Origin: Bacteriovorax sp.
Lineage (GTDB): Bacteria; Bdellovibrionota; Bacteriovoracia; Bacteriovoracales; Bacteriovoracaceae
Assembly: GCA_014377485.1 (NCBI GenBank)
Contig: JACMPM010000003.1
Span: 83,540-147,539 of the forward strand
Length of the DNA stretch: 64,000 nt
Direction: 5' to 3'
Numbering within the stretch: position 1 is the first letter of the stretch; every line of letters starts with the position of its first letter. The notes beneath the pieces were generated by a model. It ran no database searches and was not told the origin of the DNA. It was given only the letters and a program-made list of their open reading frames with translations. A program made the position numbers and the translations under genes. This document shows positions 48,584 through 59,088 of the stretch, in pieces.

Positions 48584-50158
48584 CTACCAATCAATCGGCA
48601 TATAATCTTTCAAAAACTGCCCACACCAATGCTTTCCAGAATTAATCCCATCAATAAACGGATCACAAATTCTGGCAGCACCATCGACAATATCAAGCGG
48701 GGGTTGGAAGTCGTGAACTTGTTGTTTGAGGTTTGAAATTTCCGCCGGGTCCTCATCAGTCACCCAACCAGTATCAACCGCATTCATGAATATTCCGTCT
48801 TTGGCAAAATCAGATGCTGAAGTATGAGTCATCATATTGAGGGCAGCTTTCGCCATATTGGTATGGGGGTGGCGGTCTTCTTTTTTAAAGCGATAAAATT
48901 TTCCTTCCATCGCAGTAACGTTCACAATATGTTTTTTTCCGGTGAAATCGCGCCTCATCAATCCGACTAAGCGATTGCAAAGAACGAAAGGTGCGATAGC
49001 GTTCACCAGTTGAACTTCGAGCATTTCAGGAGTTTGGATTTCACCTAAACGAAGACGCCAGCTATTAGTTTTTCTGAGATCTACTTGTTGAAGATCGGCA
49101 TCGAGTTTACCTACGGGAAAAACTTCCTCAGCTACCAGTGAATTGTCGTAACTGTAAGGGACTTGAGAGAGTTCAGCACTAGCTCTGATGCCAATTCCTG
49201 GACCTTCTCCATGCCAAGCTACAGGCAGCGCCTTCTCAGTCGATATATCACCATAAGTAAGTTGATTTAATTCTGACTTAAAATCCTGGTGATTTTTTAA
49301 TAGTATTTGGGAGTCTGCTGGAATGTCATGAAAGTTTAATAATTCATTTTCCATTAAGTGTTTATAGAAACCAGGTGGACGTCTAACTGTTTGAGCGGCG
49401 TTGTTGATTAAAATATCGAGGCGATCAAATTTGTGTTCTATGAAGCTTGCAAATATTTCAACTGAAGGAGTGTGCCGGAGATCGAGACCGTGAATATGTA
49501 ATCGATTGCTCCATTCTGAGAAATCTTTTTCACGGGCAAAGCGCATGGCCGAGTCTACTGGAAATCTTGTCGTCGCAACAACGGTTGCTCCTGATCTAAG
49601 CATCATCAGTGTTGCGTGGTATCCGATTTTTAAACGAGAGCCTGTGATGATTGCCACTTGGCCAGTGAGATCGGTTTCTTGAAAACGTTTATGGTAATTA
49701 AAATCACCACATTCCTTGCACATCGTATCGTAGAAGAAATGGAGTTTTGTAAATTCAGCTTTGCAGACGTAGCAGTTACGAGCACGATCTAGTTCAGGTG
49801 CATCGGCGTAAGCTTTATCGCTTTCAATTTTTAATTGCTCTGGTGCCATGAATACAGAGGCCTCGCGGGCACTTCTGATTCCAGTATAAGCACGTTTCAG
49901 ACGGTTCTGTTCGACCATTTGTTTTTGGCGGAAAAATTTTACTTCTTTTTGACGTTTTTTAATTTCTTTTTTATCGGGACGAGAAATTCTTCCTGCAGCA
50001 GTTAAGAGAGCAACTCTTTGATCTTCAGTAAGTTCGGCTAAGAGATCGCTATTTTCGACAATGGTTTCAAGGATTGAAACGCACTCAATAATATCGTTAA
50101 TAGAAACATTTCTTGGTGGATTGGTTTGATTATTATTCATAATGATGCTGAATATCAC
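48584..50158 (-). CDS. SDR-family oxidoreductase with N-terminal zinc-ribbon-like extension
   Basis: CYVCKAEF...[12 protein letters not shown] then Rossmann [37 protein letters not shown]. Confidence 0.85.
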   Translation of the reverse strand: MIFSIIMNNNQTNPPRNVSINDIIECVSILETIVENSDLLAELTEDQRVALLTAAGRISRPDKKEIKKRQKEVKFFRQKQMVEQNRLKRAYTGIRSAREASVFMAPEQLKIESDKAYADAPELDRARNCYVCKAEFTKLHFFYDTMCKECGDFNYHKRFQETDLTGQVAIITGSRLKIGYHATLMMLRSGATVVATTRFPVDSAMRFAREKDFSEWSNRLHIHGLDLRHTPSVEIFASFIEHKFDRLDILINNAAQTVRRPPGFYKHLMENELLNFHDIPADSQILLKNHQDFKSELNQLTYGDISTEKALPVAWHGEGPGIGIRASAELSQVPYSYDNSLVAEEVFPVGKLDADLQQVDLRKTNSWRLRLGEIQTPEMLEVQLVNAIAPFVLCNRLVGLMRRDFTGKKHIVNVTAMEGKFYRFKKEDRHPHTNMAKAALNMMTHTSASDFAKDGIFMNAVDTGWVTDEDPAEISNLKQQVHDFQPPLDIVDGAARICDPFIDGINSGKHWCGQFLKDYMPIDW

Positions 50159-50223
50159 AAAGAGGGAAATATATCAATATCAGAGTGATAGAACCGCATA
50201 ATTGAGCGAAGCTAAGTGCTTGT

Positions 50224-52836
50224 TTACTTTTTATCGAAGTAGTTTTTGGTTAAATTTAATAACTTCAAATACTCTACCCGGTCATATTTCAACTGTTCTT
50301 CCTGACTTTTTTTCAAGTCGGCAATAGAAGTTATGTTTGAAGCCGGAGCCTTTTTACTGGCAACTCTCGATCTGGCATGAAGTTTTGCTTCAATACACAC
50401 TTTATCTGTACCTTCGCATTTAATAATTTTTTCAAAACGCGGTTTTCCATCTGTATCAAGAACAAATTTTGATCCATTCATTAAAGGAACAACTTCCATA
50501 AATTTTCCATCTTCTTCGATGAAAAAAGATTCTCCACTTTGCTGTTGAATAATTTTATTTGAAATGACTTCAGCTCCATCAGTTTTTGTTAAAACTAAAG
50601 TGTTTGATGAACCAATATGAGCATTGGCGCTCAGGGCCGGAGAAGAAGCAACAGGTGCGGAACTTCGCATTTCGCCAGCACCAGATGATTCAGAAGAATG
50701 AGAGGAGCTCGAACTTGCAGTAGCTTTTCCCGTATAATTATTTTTATCTATGGAATTGGGCGCGGTACTCACCGAAGAAGAAGTACTAGTAGCTAAAGCT
50801 TGGTCTTCTGTATTTTTTGGCGAAACAACTTCAGATTCTTTTTTCCTTGTAGTTGCAATTTGCTCTATATCTCGACTGGCTTTTAGCTCTGCCACTTCTT
50901 TTTTCATGGCATTTATTTTTTCACTATTGTCACTGTCTGCAAGTTTATTTTCTAGATCATTTTTCGAATCATTTTCAAATTTATCTACTTTGGCTGAAGA
51001 ATTTTTTGATAAACGATCTTGGGATGTGCTTATCTTTTTATTCAAGGCCGTAATCTGATCATTGAGTGCATTGTTGGTTTCAGTTGAAGAAATATAGGAA
51101 GCACTTTGTACATTCGATGTCAGCACTTTTGGCAAGGCGTTGCTGCTATTGCTTATTTCATTTGCATTTAACACTGAAAAGGGAGTGGTGCTACTACTAG
51201 GCTGAATCGTATTTACAGTTGATTTAGCTTCGGGAGCCGTTGTTGTAGTCGCAATATGATCGGTTATAGCTGGCGTCACTGAGCTTGTGGTAGATGGAGC
51301 AATTACTGAGGACATTTCAACTCTATTTTTAGGAGGTATTGTTCCAGAGTTGTAAGTTAATAATAAGCTGTCAGCGCGGTCGTTTGTTTTCTCGGATTTT
51401 TTACTGTCAAATGATATTGGAGCGTCTGGCGTAATGTTTCCATTCTTATTCATTATATATTGTTTTTTTTGTTTTCTTGTTTTTTTGCTGCCCGCTATCT
51501 TAATGATTTCGTCGAGACTTTCATACTCCGTTACATCATCAGTTCCAAAAGTGGAAAAAGAAATAGTTGCTCCTTTAGCGCGCTGATAAGAAAGCACAAA
51601 AGGTCTGCCCAGACCAAACGTTGTACAGCGATTAGCATCTTGTACTAATTTTTTTTCATTAGCCATTATGTTCCAGTTAGAATTTTTTCGTGTCTTTGTC
51701 GTTTCAATAATTTGTTCACGACTTGCTTGAACTTCAGCACCAGACGTTAGCTCTTTTCCGGTCTTACATAATTGAGCAACTGTGGGAACAGTTTTACATT
51801 TTTTTAACAATGTTTTTTGTGTTTCTTGAAATCTTAAATTCTCAATTTTTTGTCTAATCTCCAGGACAGAATCATTTTCTGAGCTAGCTATTAAATTGCG
51901 TAAAACCACATCAAAACTAACATTCAACATTTTAGTAGAATAACCGTTTATAAACTGACTTAAGATGGGATCTAAGATTAGTTGGTTTTTGTAAAGGTAG
52001 TCATAAGCTGTTTGAACTTTTTTGTTTGTATTTAATTTTTTGTCAGAAAAAATTGCAGATAATGCTCCAAGTATCAAATCTTCATTCTTCATGCTCTCAT
52101 TTAATCTGTTTTCAGTACGTTCTTTAAAAACTGATTCTAGTAAGTTAGCATCAGGTTCAATTTTAATATCTTCTGCAAATGGAAAGCAATTTACGGTTCC
52201 AACTTTGCATTTGCCTTCGGCCATTCTAAAAGCATTATTTACTATGCTCATTTTGCATTTATCAGGTCCAGCTTCTTCTGTTAACGAAGGGGATTCAAAG
52301 ACACCTTCTTTACAATATTTAGACAAATCGAGTGAAGGATATTTTATTTCAGCGAACTTTCTTAATCTGTTAACAGAATCCATTTCATTGATCTTTTCTT
52401 TCATATCAAAGGCTATTACTTCTTCAGCAATTTTTTCAGTTTCGTTAATACTTTCTAAGTTTACAGATATGCCAGAACGATACATTGCATTCGCACATGA
52501 TATTTGGGCCGAACACATTGCAGGCGTGAATCTATTTTCATCTGTTACTTTGTAAGCAAAGTCACACGAATTAAAATCAATGACTCTACCAATTTGATTT
52601 AAGTTTATAGAATCTAGTGGCTCGCCTATTACGATTTTACCGCATACTTCTTTAAATTTGATTTGAGGGCTGATGATAAATAGATCTTCAATTTGGCGAA
52701 ATGATTCTATTGAGCCCGGTAAGGGCAATATAGATAATGTTGAAAATGAATTAGCTTTCATGAGCATAACTTGTGCCATCAGATTCAGAGGAATGGTAAG
52801 GACAGAAAATAATATTAAATTTTTAAAGATCAACAT
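50224..52836 (-). CDS. Large secreted protein with Ser/Thr-rich low-complexity linker, unknown function
   Basis: Signal peptide; cysteine-containing N-domain, STTPFSVL/SSSSSHSSESS linkers, C-terminal domain ESFFIEEDGKFMEVVPLMNGSKFVLD. Confidence 0.7.
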   Translation of the reverse strand: MLIFKNLILFSVLTIPLNLMAQVMLMKANSFSTLSILPLPGSIESFRQIEDLFIISPQIKFKEVCGKIVIGEPLDSINLNQIGRVIDFNSCDFAYKVTDENRFTPAMCSAQISCANAMYRSGISVNLESINETEKIAEEVIAFDMKEKINEMDSVNRLRKFAEIKYPSLDLSKYCKEGVFESPSLTEEAGPDKCKMSIVNNAFRMAEGKCKVGTVNCFPFAEDIKIEPDANLLESVFKERTENRLNESMKNEDLILGALSAIFSDKKLNTNKKVQTAYDYLYKNQLILDPILSQFINGYSTKMLNVSFDVVLRNLIASSENDSVLEIRQKIENLRFQETQKTLLKKCKTVPTVAQLCKTGKELTSGAEVQASREQIIETTKTRKNSNWNIMANEKKLVQDANRCTTFGLGRPFVLSYQRAKGATISFSTFGTDDVTEYESLDEIIKIAGSKKTRKQKKQYIMNKNGNITPDAPISFDSKKSEKTNDRADSLLLTYNSGTIPPKNRVEMSSVIAPSTTSSVTPAITDHIATTTTAPEAKSTVNTIQPSSSTTPFSVLNANEISNSSNALPKVLTSNVQSASYISSTETNNALNDQITALNKKISTSQDRLSKNSSAKVDKFENDSKNDLENKLADSDNSEKINAMKKEVAELKASRDIEQIATTRKKESEVVSPKNTEDQALATSTSSSVSTAPNSIDKNNYTGKATASSSSSHSSESSGAGEMRSSAPVASSPALSANAHIGSSNTLVLTKTDGAEVISNKIIQQQSGESFFIEEDGKFMEVVPLMNGSKFVLDTDGKPRFEKIIKCEGTDKVCIEAKLHARSRVASKKAPASNITSIADLKKSQEEQLKYDRVEYLKLLNLTKNYFDKK

Positions 52837-53166
52837 GATTACCTTTCGGAAAAATTATAGTAATTCTTGAGATGATATATTGCTGATTAAAATCTAAATT
52901 TTATTTCATTCTCTTACCTAAAGATTTCTAAAGCTGTAGTTGATTTTCAATTCTTTATTGGCAATTAAGCTTAAATAGTTCACCATTGGTCATATTTGAT
53001 TTAGCCAAATTTTTATGCTTTTTTAAATTTACACTTGTTAGCAAAGTCAATAATTGGCAAAAATGTTTACTAAATATTTTTTCAGTATTTTTTATTCTCC
53101 ATGATATTCTTAAAAGAAAAAACAATACTAGACGTGTTGTTTAGGGCCCCCTTACAAGGTGAATTC

Positions 53167-53892
53167 ATGAAGAATTTAATACTTTTGTCAGTACTATTGA
53201 TCAGTAAACTCCACGCCTCCGAAGCAATTGGTTTCTATTCCTCAGGCTCGCTTCTAAGCGCTCAGTCTGTATTTGAGCGTGGTACTCCGGTACATAAACT
53301 ATTCGTAGCAAGAGGCAGACTCTACACCACTGATGAAATGCATAATTTGCTGACAGAGACTTCTGAATTTGTAAAAAATAATTTTCCTGATTCTGAAATT
53401 CTTCAAGTAGGAGATCTTTCAGCACGTCTTGGAGGATTGGTAGCAGGACATGATAGTCATCAAAACGGATTGGATGGAGATATTGTTTACTTGCGCAGGA
53501 ACAAATATGTTCAGTCTCCCGATTCAACAGATTGGGATGAAGATTTTATAAGTAACTCTAAGCCTACTAAAAATTTTAATACTGAAAGAAATTTTGCACT
53601 TTTTAGATACCTTGTAAAAAATGCACCTGTCACACGAATTTTTGTAGATGTAGCAATCAAAAAAGCACTCTGCCAATTTGCAACTGCAAACGGAGAAATT
53701 AAAGACCCTCGTACCGTTGAAACATTGAGAAGACTCAGACCACTAGATCTTCACCGCACACATTTTCATGTAAGGATTAGTTGCCCGGCCAATGACCACG
53801 AATGCACTCCACAAAGTGAACCTGTATCAGGATCTGGCTGTGATGATTTATCTATTATTTTGGAATCGGCGCAGGATCTTCATTCTTGCTGA
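53167..53892 (+). CDS. mepA: Penicillin-insensitive murein endopeptidase (MepA/LAS family)
   Basis: GDLSARLGG...GHDSHQNGLDGDIVYLRRN; HRTHFHVRISCP; start refined to ATG 53167. Confidence 0.92.
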   Translation: MKNLILLSVLLISKLHASEAIGFYSSGSLLSAQSVFERGTPVHKLFVARGRLYTTDEMHNLLTETSEFVKNNFPDSEILQVGDLSARLGGLVAGHDSHQNGLDGDIVYLRRNKYVQSPDSTDWDEDFISNSKPTKNFNTERNFALFRYLVKNAPVTRIFVDVAIKKALCQFATANGEIKDPRTVETLRRLRPLDLHRTHFHVRISCPANDHECTPQSEPVSGSGCDDLSIILESAQDLHSC

Positions 53893-54494
53893 AAGCGACA
53901 GTCGATATTTTTATGCTCGTTTTGATTTTGCAGAACACCTTGCATGCCCATTAATTGATTGTTGATATAATGAAGAAATAAGGTTCCTGAAACATTTTCA
54001 GAGAGATTAACACCTTCTTCATGATAGAGAATTTTTCCCTTAGTAGTTTCAATCTTGGTGTAAAGCTGACCTTTTGTATAAGAGCTTTTTTCAATTATTC
54101 TGGCCATTTCTGCTTTGTCTTCAAGATAAACAAGGAATGTTTCGATTTCTCCCTCGTCTCCATCTTTAAAGAAATGTCTCAGTCTATAAATTTTATTTTC
54201 AATTTTTTTATGAGTATTTTCAAAGCGTAAGTCCAATGCTTCATTTTTTTTGAGTTTATCTAAATGGGCATATGGTTTTTTTAAAATTTCGCAATCAGAT
54301 TTTTGATTCACTAAAAGCAATTCACTCGTGAGTTTTTTAGAATAATCCAGGTCTTCTTTTTCCTGAATTTTTATTGGGCTAAAAGCTCTAAAGGCGTTAA
54401 GACTTTTATGTCCATAGCTTTGGAGCCAATAAAAAAATACGCCGACGACAATAATCATCAGCGTATATTTAAAAATTTTATTTTTTCTTTTCAA
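53880..54494 (-). CDS. Membrane-anchored hypothetical protein
   Basis: 204 aa; N-terminal TM; 13-nt convergent 3' overlap with mepA. Confidence 0.6.
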   Translation of the reverse strand: MKRKNKIFKYTLMIIVVGVFFYWLQSYGHKSLNAFRAFSPIKIQEKEDLDYSKKLTSELLLVNQKSDCEILKKPYAHLDKLKKNEALDLRFENTHKKIENKIYRLRHFFKDGDEGEIETFLVYLEDKAEMARIIEKSSYTKGQLYTKIETTKGKILYHEEGVNLSENVSGTLFLHYINNQLMGMQGVLQNQNEHKNIDCRFQQE

Positions 54495-54500
54495 GATGTA

Positions 54501-55760
54501 TTAATACCAACGTTTACATTTTGTAGTGTTTCTAGTGGTTTCTCCCCAACGAACTTCTACTGAATCATTTGGGTGGCTGGAAAGAACGCCGTTAGAAATT
54601 CTTTTCCACAATACTCTAAGATCAATACTCATCTCTGGACGATATTGGATAGGACAAGCACTAAAGAGGTCAGTATTTGAAACTATTTTATTTTTAAAGA
54701 TAATTTCTGAGAATTCTACAAGCTGTGGAGTAGTAGTATTTAATCCACCTTCACTTGCAAGATCACTATAAGCACTTTGTAATTTTTCAAATAATTCTTT
54801 TAAAGTCTGATCTCTGGCCGGAGTTGAATAAGCATCGAACTCTTCGTAGCTCATACATTTATTATTTGTTTCTTTTAAATGAGCGAGACCTTGGTTAACG
54901 TAATCAATACGCGCCTGTGCTTCAGTACAAAGCGTTTTGAATGATCTCGTTAAGCGTTGACTAGAAGTTTCATTAGTATTTGCTAATGTCTTTTTTACAT
55001 ATTTAAAAAAACCATCTTGTCCAAGACTCTGGGCAAGACCGAATTGCTCAGTAGACGGACCAAGTTCCAAGGGAACACTTGAAAGATCTTTCCCAAGAAG
55101 TTCCGGCCATCTAAATTTTCTAAATCCCCAGGGATCAGTTGGCATATATTCAAATTCTTTATCTTTTCTTCTGATAAGAGGCAGGCCACGGGCTTTATTA
55201 GCCTGAGTAGAATATATAACATCAAAAGTTCCGACATCGTTAATGCCTTTAATATTGTACGTGTGACGGATAAAATTTCCAAAACGCGCTTTTATCTTAT
55301 ACATGAAAACACTTCCGGGTGTGATGCTTTTTATAGCGATTGGAAATGTATCAAAGTAGGCAAGGTTTTCAGTTCCAACACTGTCGCCAATCTCATTGAT
55401 CATCGCGATTAAACGTTGTCTGCTTGTAGAATTGTTATCCCACGAGTTCTGACGGTTATTAATCGTCTTGTTGGCCCCTCGCGAACCAGATGGGCTATAA
55501 ATGGCAAATGGAAGATTGTGTTCAAAAGCAAAAATTGCTCTAAGTGCATAGGCCGTGTCAGCGCAATCTGTGCTCACGCCAAAATAGGGAGATTTTGAAT
55601 CAGAGAAAATATTTTCATTAACGGCATTTGATTGCATCCAGTTGCTAAAATCTTCTTCGTATTGAAGACTCCAAACTTGATTGTCTTCCCAAACTGCAGC
55701 TTTAATATTGAAAGAAATAAAAAAGAGAAATAGAAAACAAAACTTAACAGTTAAGCGCAT
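54501..55760 (-). CDS. Secreted protein with transglutaminase/papain-like Cys-His-Asp motifs
   Basis: Signal peptide; STDCADTAYALRAIFAFEHNLPFAIYS; RHTYNIKGINDVGTFDVIYST. Confidence 0.55.
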   Translation of the reverse strand: MRLTVKFCFLFLFFISFNIKAAVWEDNQVWSLQYEEDFSNWMQSNAVNENIFSDSKSPYFGVSTDCADTAYALRAIFAFEHNLPFAIYSPSGSRGANKTINNRQNSWDNNSTSRQRLIAMINEIGDSVGTENLAYFDTFPIAIKSITPGSVFMYKIKARFGNFIRHTYNIKGINDVGTFDVIYSTQANKARGLPLIRRKDKEFEYMPTDPWGFRKFRWPELLGKDLSSVPLELGPSTEQFGLAQSLGQDGFFKYVKKTLANTNETSSQRLTRSFKTLCTEAQARIDYVNQGLAHLKETNNKCMSYEEFDAYSTPARDQTLKELFEKLQSAYSDLASEGGLNTTTPQLVEFSEIIFKNKIVSNTDLFSACPIQYRPEMSIDLRVLWKRISNGVLSSHPNDSVEVRWGETTRNTTKCKRWY

Positions 55761-55818
55761 AGCATCTCCAGACGAAATAAGATTAGGGCTTTGTAGTTAG
55801 CTTATGCTGAAAGGTCAA

Positions 55819-56715
55819 TCAGAGATTGGGAATAGATGCTCTGCCTAGCGCAACAATAAAATTTGTTACGTTTGTAATCACAGCCTTGTCTTTTAATATT
55901 CGTCGATGGCCTAGACCTTGCGTGGTTAAAAGTTTACTTCCTGGCCAAGTCTCATGAATTGATTTTGCCGATAGATAATCAACAGCATTATCAACTTCAT
56001 CATGAACAATTAAGACAGGAAGATTGAGTTTTGCGCCGATTATACCAATATTTAATTCTTTAGGAGGAAGGCCGGTTGCTTTTGTGACTAATTCAAAAAA
56101 TATTTTTACAGAACTCGGACTTAGATTCATTGAGCGAACAAAATAGTCAACGACACGATCATAAAAAGCTGGGCTTGCTATCAGTACTATTCCTTTGGTT
56201 TTTAAACCTCTACTGACCGCTAAGACAGTGGAGCTGCCGCCGAAGGAGTGAGCAATGACTGCTTGAGATTCATTGGTGGATATTAATTCTTTTTGGGCAT
56301 CAATAATAAACTGAGCGAAGTGACTCGGATTGGTTTTTTTTCCTGACGATATACCATGTCCAGGACCATCAAGAGCGACGACCCTAAAGTTTTTTTCAAC
56401 CAACGAATTGGCAAACGAAGCGAGCTGGGTTCCACGGCCGTTCCAACCGTGAATAAGTATAACCAGCGCCCCATCAGGATTTCCCCATTCAAAAGCAGCA
56501 GTGCCATTTTTTAAGAAATATTTTTTTGCCGTTTCATGCCAAAGTTTTTCAGACTCAGGTCTTGGAGTTCGAATTGGTGTTGCAAAATAATGGAATGCGA
56601 TGCTAGCAGCAATTCTTGGAGCAAACTTTGAGAGCTTACCTAATATAAGAGGTAATTTTTTTCTCATTAAGGACGCTCGATAATTGCAGCGACTCCCATC
56701 CCACCTGCGGTACAA
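55819..56715 (-). CDS. Alpha/beta hydrolase
   Basis: LIHGWNGRGTQ; VALDGPGHG; VIAHSFGGSS; VHDEVDNAVDY; GLGHRRIL. Confidence 0.9.
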   Translation of the reverse strand: MYRRWDGSRCNYRASLMRKKLPLILGKLSKFAPRIAASIAFHYFATPIRTPRPESEKLWHETAKKYFLKNGTAAFEWGNPDGALVILIHGWNGRGTQLASFANSLVEKNFRVVALDGPGHGISSGKKTNPSHFAQFIIDAQKELISTNESQAVIAHSFGGSSTVLAVSRGLKTKGIVLIASPAFYDRVVDYFVRSMNLSPSSVKIFFELVTKATGLPPKELNIGIIGAKLNLPVLIVHDEVDNAVDYLSAKSIHETWPGSKLLTTQGLGHRRILKDKAVITNVTNFIVALGRASIPNL

Positions 56716-57953
56716 ATAGAAATCAAGCCGCGTCCACTGCCTTTTTCAGCGAGAAGTTTTGCAAGAGTTGCGATTATTCTTCCACCTGTGGCTGCAAATG
56801 GATGTCCGAGAGCGAGACTGCTTCCATTCACATTAAGTTTAGTGCGATCGATTGATCCCAAAGCAGATTCTAGTTTTAAATTTTTCTTGCAGTACTCTTC
56901 TGACTCCCAGGCTTTTAATGTGCAGAGAACTTGTCCTGCGAAAGCTTCATGGATTTCGTAAAAATCAAAATCCTGTAATGTTAAATTATTTCTTTTTAAA
57001 AGTTCTGACACAGCATAAGTTGGTGCCATTAAAAGTCCTTCACCATTAACATAATCAACGGCAGAGTATTGAGCGTCAACGAAGTAGGCGAGGATGGGAA
57101 GTTTATGAGCATCAGCGAAATCTTCGCTGGCCAAAAGCACTGCTGAAGCGCCGTCAGTTAAGGCTGTACTGTTTCCGGCCGTGAGAGTGCCTTTACCTGA
57201 AAAATCAAATGCTGGTTTTAGTTTTGCTAATTTTTCAATCGTTGTATCTGGTCTTAAGAGTGAATCTTTTTTTAGTCCTTTGAACTCAAACATTAAGCCT
57301 TTAAAAAAATTTCTCTCGTAGGCTTTAGCTGCTTTTTGATGACTTTCAAAAGCCAACTGGTCTTGCTCAGCCTGAGAAATACCCCATTGCTTCACCATCA
57401 ATTCACAATGCTGTCCCATCGACAGACCGGTTTGTGGTTCTCTTACTTCCGGGAATTTTGGTTTAAAGTATTGAGGTTTAAGTTCGGTGAATTTTTTTAA
57501 TTTTCCTAAAAGAGTTGGAGATTTTTGAGCTTCCATCATTATCCAAGAAAATTCATGCGGCAGAACACCTTCGATATCGCTATTAGTGTCTGTTCCACCT
57601 GCGATTCCACTTTCTATTTGTGAACTGGCTATTTTTAGGGCGATTTGTGCGGCTGTTTCTAGTCCTGTCCCACAAGCTCTCTGCACATCGTAACCAGGCG
57701 TGTGAGGGTGGAGACCCGATTTTAAAACGCATTCGCGGCTCAAGTTCCAGTCTTCTGCATTTTTCATCACTGCGCCTAAAGCAACATCACCTAATTGCAC
57801 TCCATTGAGATTGTTTTTTGACACTAAATCCCGGAGTGTTGCAGTCATCAATTCTTTATTAGTAGTTTTGGCATAATTAGTAAATGACTTGGTGAAGGGA
57901 GTTCTGCTTCCACTGATTATGGCCACTGGTCTTAAAAATCTAGGCTCTGTCAT
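56667..57953 (-). CDS. Thiolase (acetyl-CoA C-acyltransferase, FadI-like)
   Basis: VQRACGTGLETAAQIAL; EIHEAFAGQ; NVNGSSLALGHPFAATGGR; CTAGGMGVAAI. Confidence 0.95.
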   Translation of the reverse strand: MTEPRFLRPVAIISGSRTPFTKSFTNYAKTTNKELMTATLRDLVSKNNLNGVQLGDVALGAVMKNAEDWNLSRECVLKSGLHPHTPGYDVQRACGTGLETAAQIALKIASSQIESGIAGGTDTNSDIEGVLPHEFSWIMMEAQKSPTLLGKLKKFTELKPQYFKPKFPEVREPQTGLSMGQHCELMVKQWGISQAEQDQLAFESHQKAAKAYERNFFKGLMFEFKGLKKDSLLRPDTTIEKLAKLKPAFDFSGKGTLTAGNSTALTDGASAVLLASEDFADAHKLPILAYFVDAQYSAVDYVNGEGLLMAPTYAVSELLKRNNLTLQDFDFYEIHEAFAGQVLCTLKAWESEEYCKKNLKLESALGSIDRTKLNVNGSSLALGHPFAATGGRIIATLAKLLAEKGSGRGLISICTAGGMGVAAIIERP

Positions 57954-58063
57954 ATTTTTTTCCTTGATCTTGATAATCTACCTATCAGTATGGTCCTCTT
58001 TTTGCTAAAGTAAAATTAGAAAAAAAGTTTAACTCTCTTCGAAAAATAGTAAAAAAATATATT

Positions 58064-58300
58064 ATGAATAATAATTCCAATAGTAATCCTCTCCACGGTG
58101 TGACTTTAGAAATGATTCTTAAAGAATTAGTGGCCTTTTATGGGTTTCTTGAACTATCTAATCTCATCGATATTAATTGTTTTAAATCTGACCCCAGTAT
58201 AAAATCTAGCTTAACTTTTTTAAGACGAACTCCATGGGCCAGAACCAAAGTTGAAAATTTATATATTTCATACAAAAAGGAAATAAATGCTGACCAATAA
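58064..58300 (+). CDS. VF530/DUF2132 family small protein
   Basis: NPLHGVTLEMILKELVAFYGFLELSNLIDINCFKSDPSIKSSLTFLRRTPWARTKVE. Confidence 0.9.
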   Translation: MNNNSNSNPLHGVTLEMILKELVAFYGFLELSNLIDINCFKSDPSIKSSLTFLRRTPWARTKVENLYISYKKEINADQ

Positions 58301-58529
58301 TGATATTTTAAAAAAATTGAGAGTGGCCTTGTCATTTAAAGACACTGATATTATCGAGTGCCTTGAGCTGGTTGATTTTAAAATCAATAAAACTGAACTT
58401 TCTGCTTTTTTTAGAAGTATAGACCATCCAAACTATAAAGAATGCGGCGATCAAGTTTTAAGAAATTTTTTAAACGGTCTGATCATAAAAAATCGCGGCA
58501 GAAGAGATGACTTTAATCCCAATGACTAA
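58287..58529 (+). CDS. DUF1456 (YehS-like) protein
   Basis: NNDILKKLRVALSFKDTDIIECLELVDFKINKTELSAFFRSIDHPNYKECGDQVLRNFLNGL. Confidence 0.88.
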   Translation: MLTNNDILKKLRVALSFKDTDIIECLELVDFKINKTELSAFFRSIDHPNYKECGDQVLRNFLNGLIIKNRGRRDDFNPND

Positions 58530-59088
58530 ATTACCAAAAAAAATTCTCGTCACTGGTTTTGAGCCTTTTGATGGAGATCAGGAAAATGCTTCAGGCATTT
58601 TGCTTGAATGGTTGAAATCGAAATCATTTAATTTTGAACTTCGCACAGAGCTTTTGCCGGTTAGTTTCACTACTGCCTATCCTCTGCTAAATAAAGCGAT
58701 TGAAGAATTTAATCCAACTCATGTAATCTTAACCGGGCTTGCTAAAAATCGCACTGAGCTAACTCTAGAACGAATTGCAATCAACTGGGTTGATGCCCGT
58801 ATTCCAGACAACGATGGTCTCACTTTGAAATCTCAAAAAATTAAAGAGGGAAGTGAGGATGGATTATTTACAACCCTACCGATCGAGAGAATGTTAAATG
58901 CAGCGAAGGGGGCGGGATGTCCAACTAAAATATCCACAACGGCAGGAGAGTATGTCTGCAATCATTTAATTTATTTGTACTTGTCTGACTACAGATTTGT
59001 TGCTGGAACTTTTATTCATATTCCAGGTGCAACAGAGCATGAAATTTTTTTTCAAGGTATCAGCGCTATTCTTTCCGACTTAGCGTAG
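58522..59088 (+). CDS. pcp: Pyroglutamyl-peptidase I (C15)
   Basis: KILVTGFEPFDGDQENASG; HVILTGLAKNR; TAGEYVCNHLIYL; FIHIPG. Confidence 0.92.
   Translation: MTKLPKKILVTGFEPFDGDQENASGILLEWLKSKSFNFELRTELLPVSFTTAYPLLNKAIEEFNPTHVILTGLAKNRTELTLERIAINWVDARIPDNDGLTLKSQKIKEGSEDGLFTTLPIERMLNAAKGAGCPTKISTTAGEYVCNHLIYLYLSDYRFVAGTFIHIPGATEHEIFFQGISAILSDLA

Noticed and set aside
52022-52555. 177-aa plus-strand ORF within 50224..52836
   Set aside because: Antisense to a signal-peptide-bearing 870-aa ORF with good coding character; no SD or family motif.
57964-57977. TTGATcttgATAAT as FNR box upstream of thiolase
   Set aside because: Lies within ~11 nt of the start codon where an FNR activator site is implausible; likely chance.
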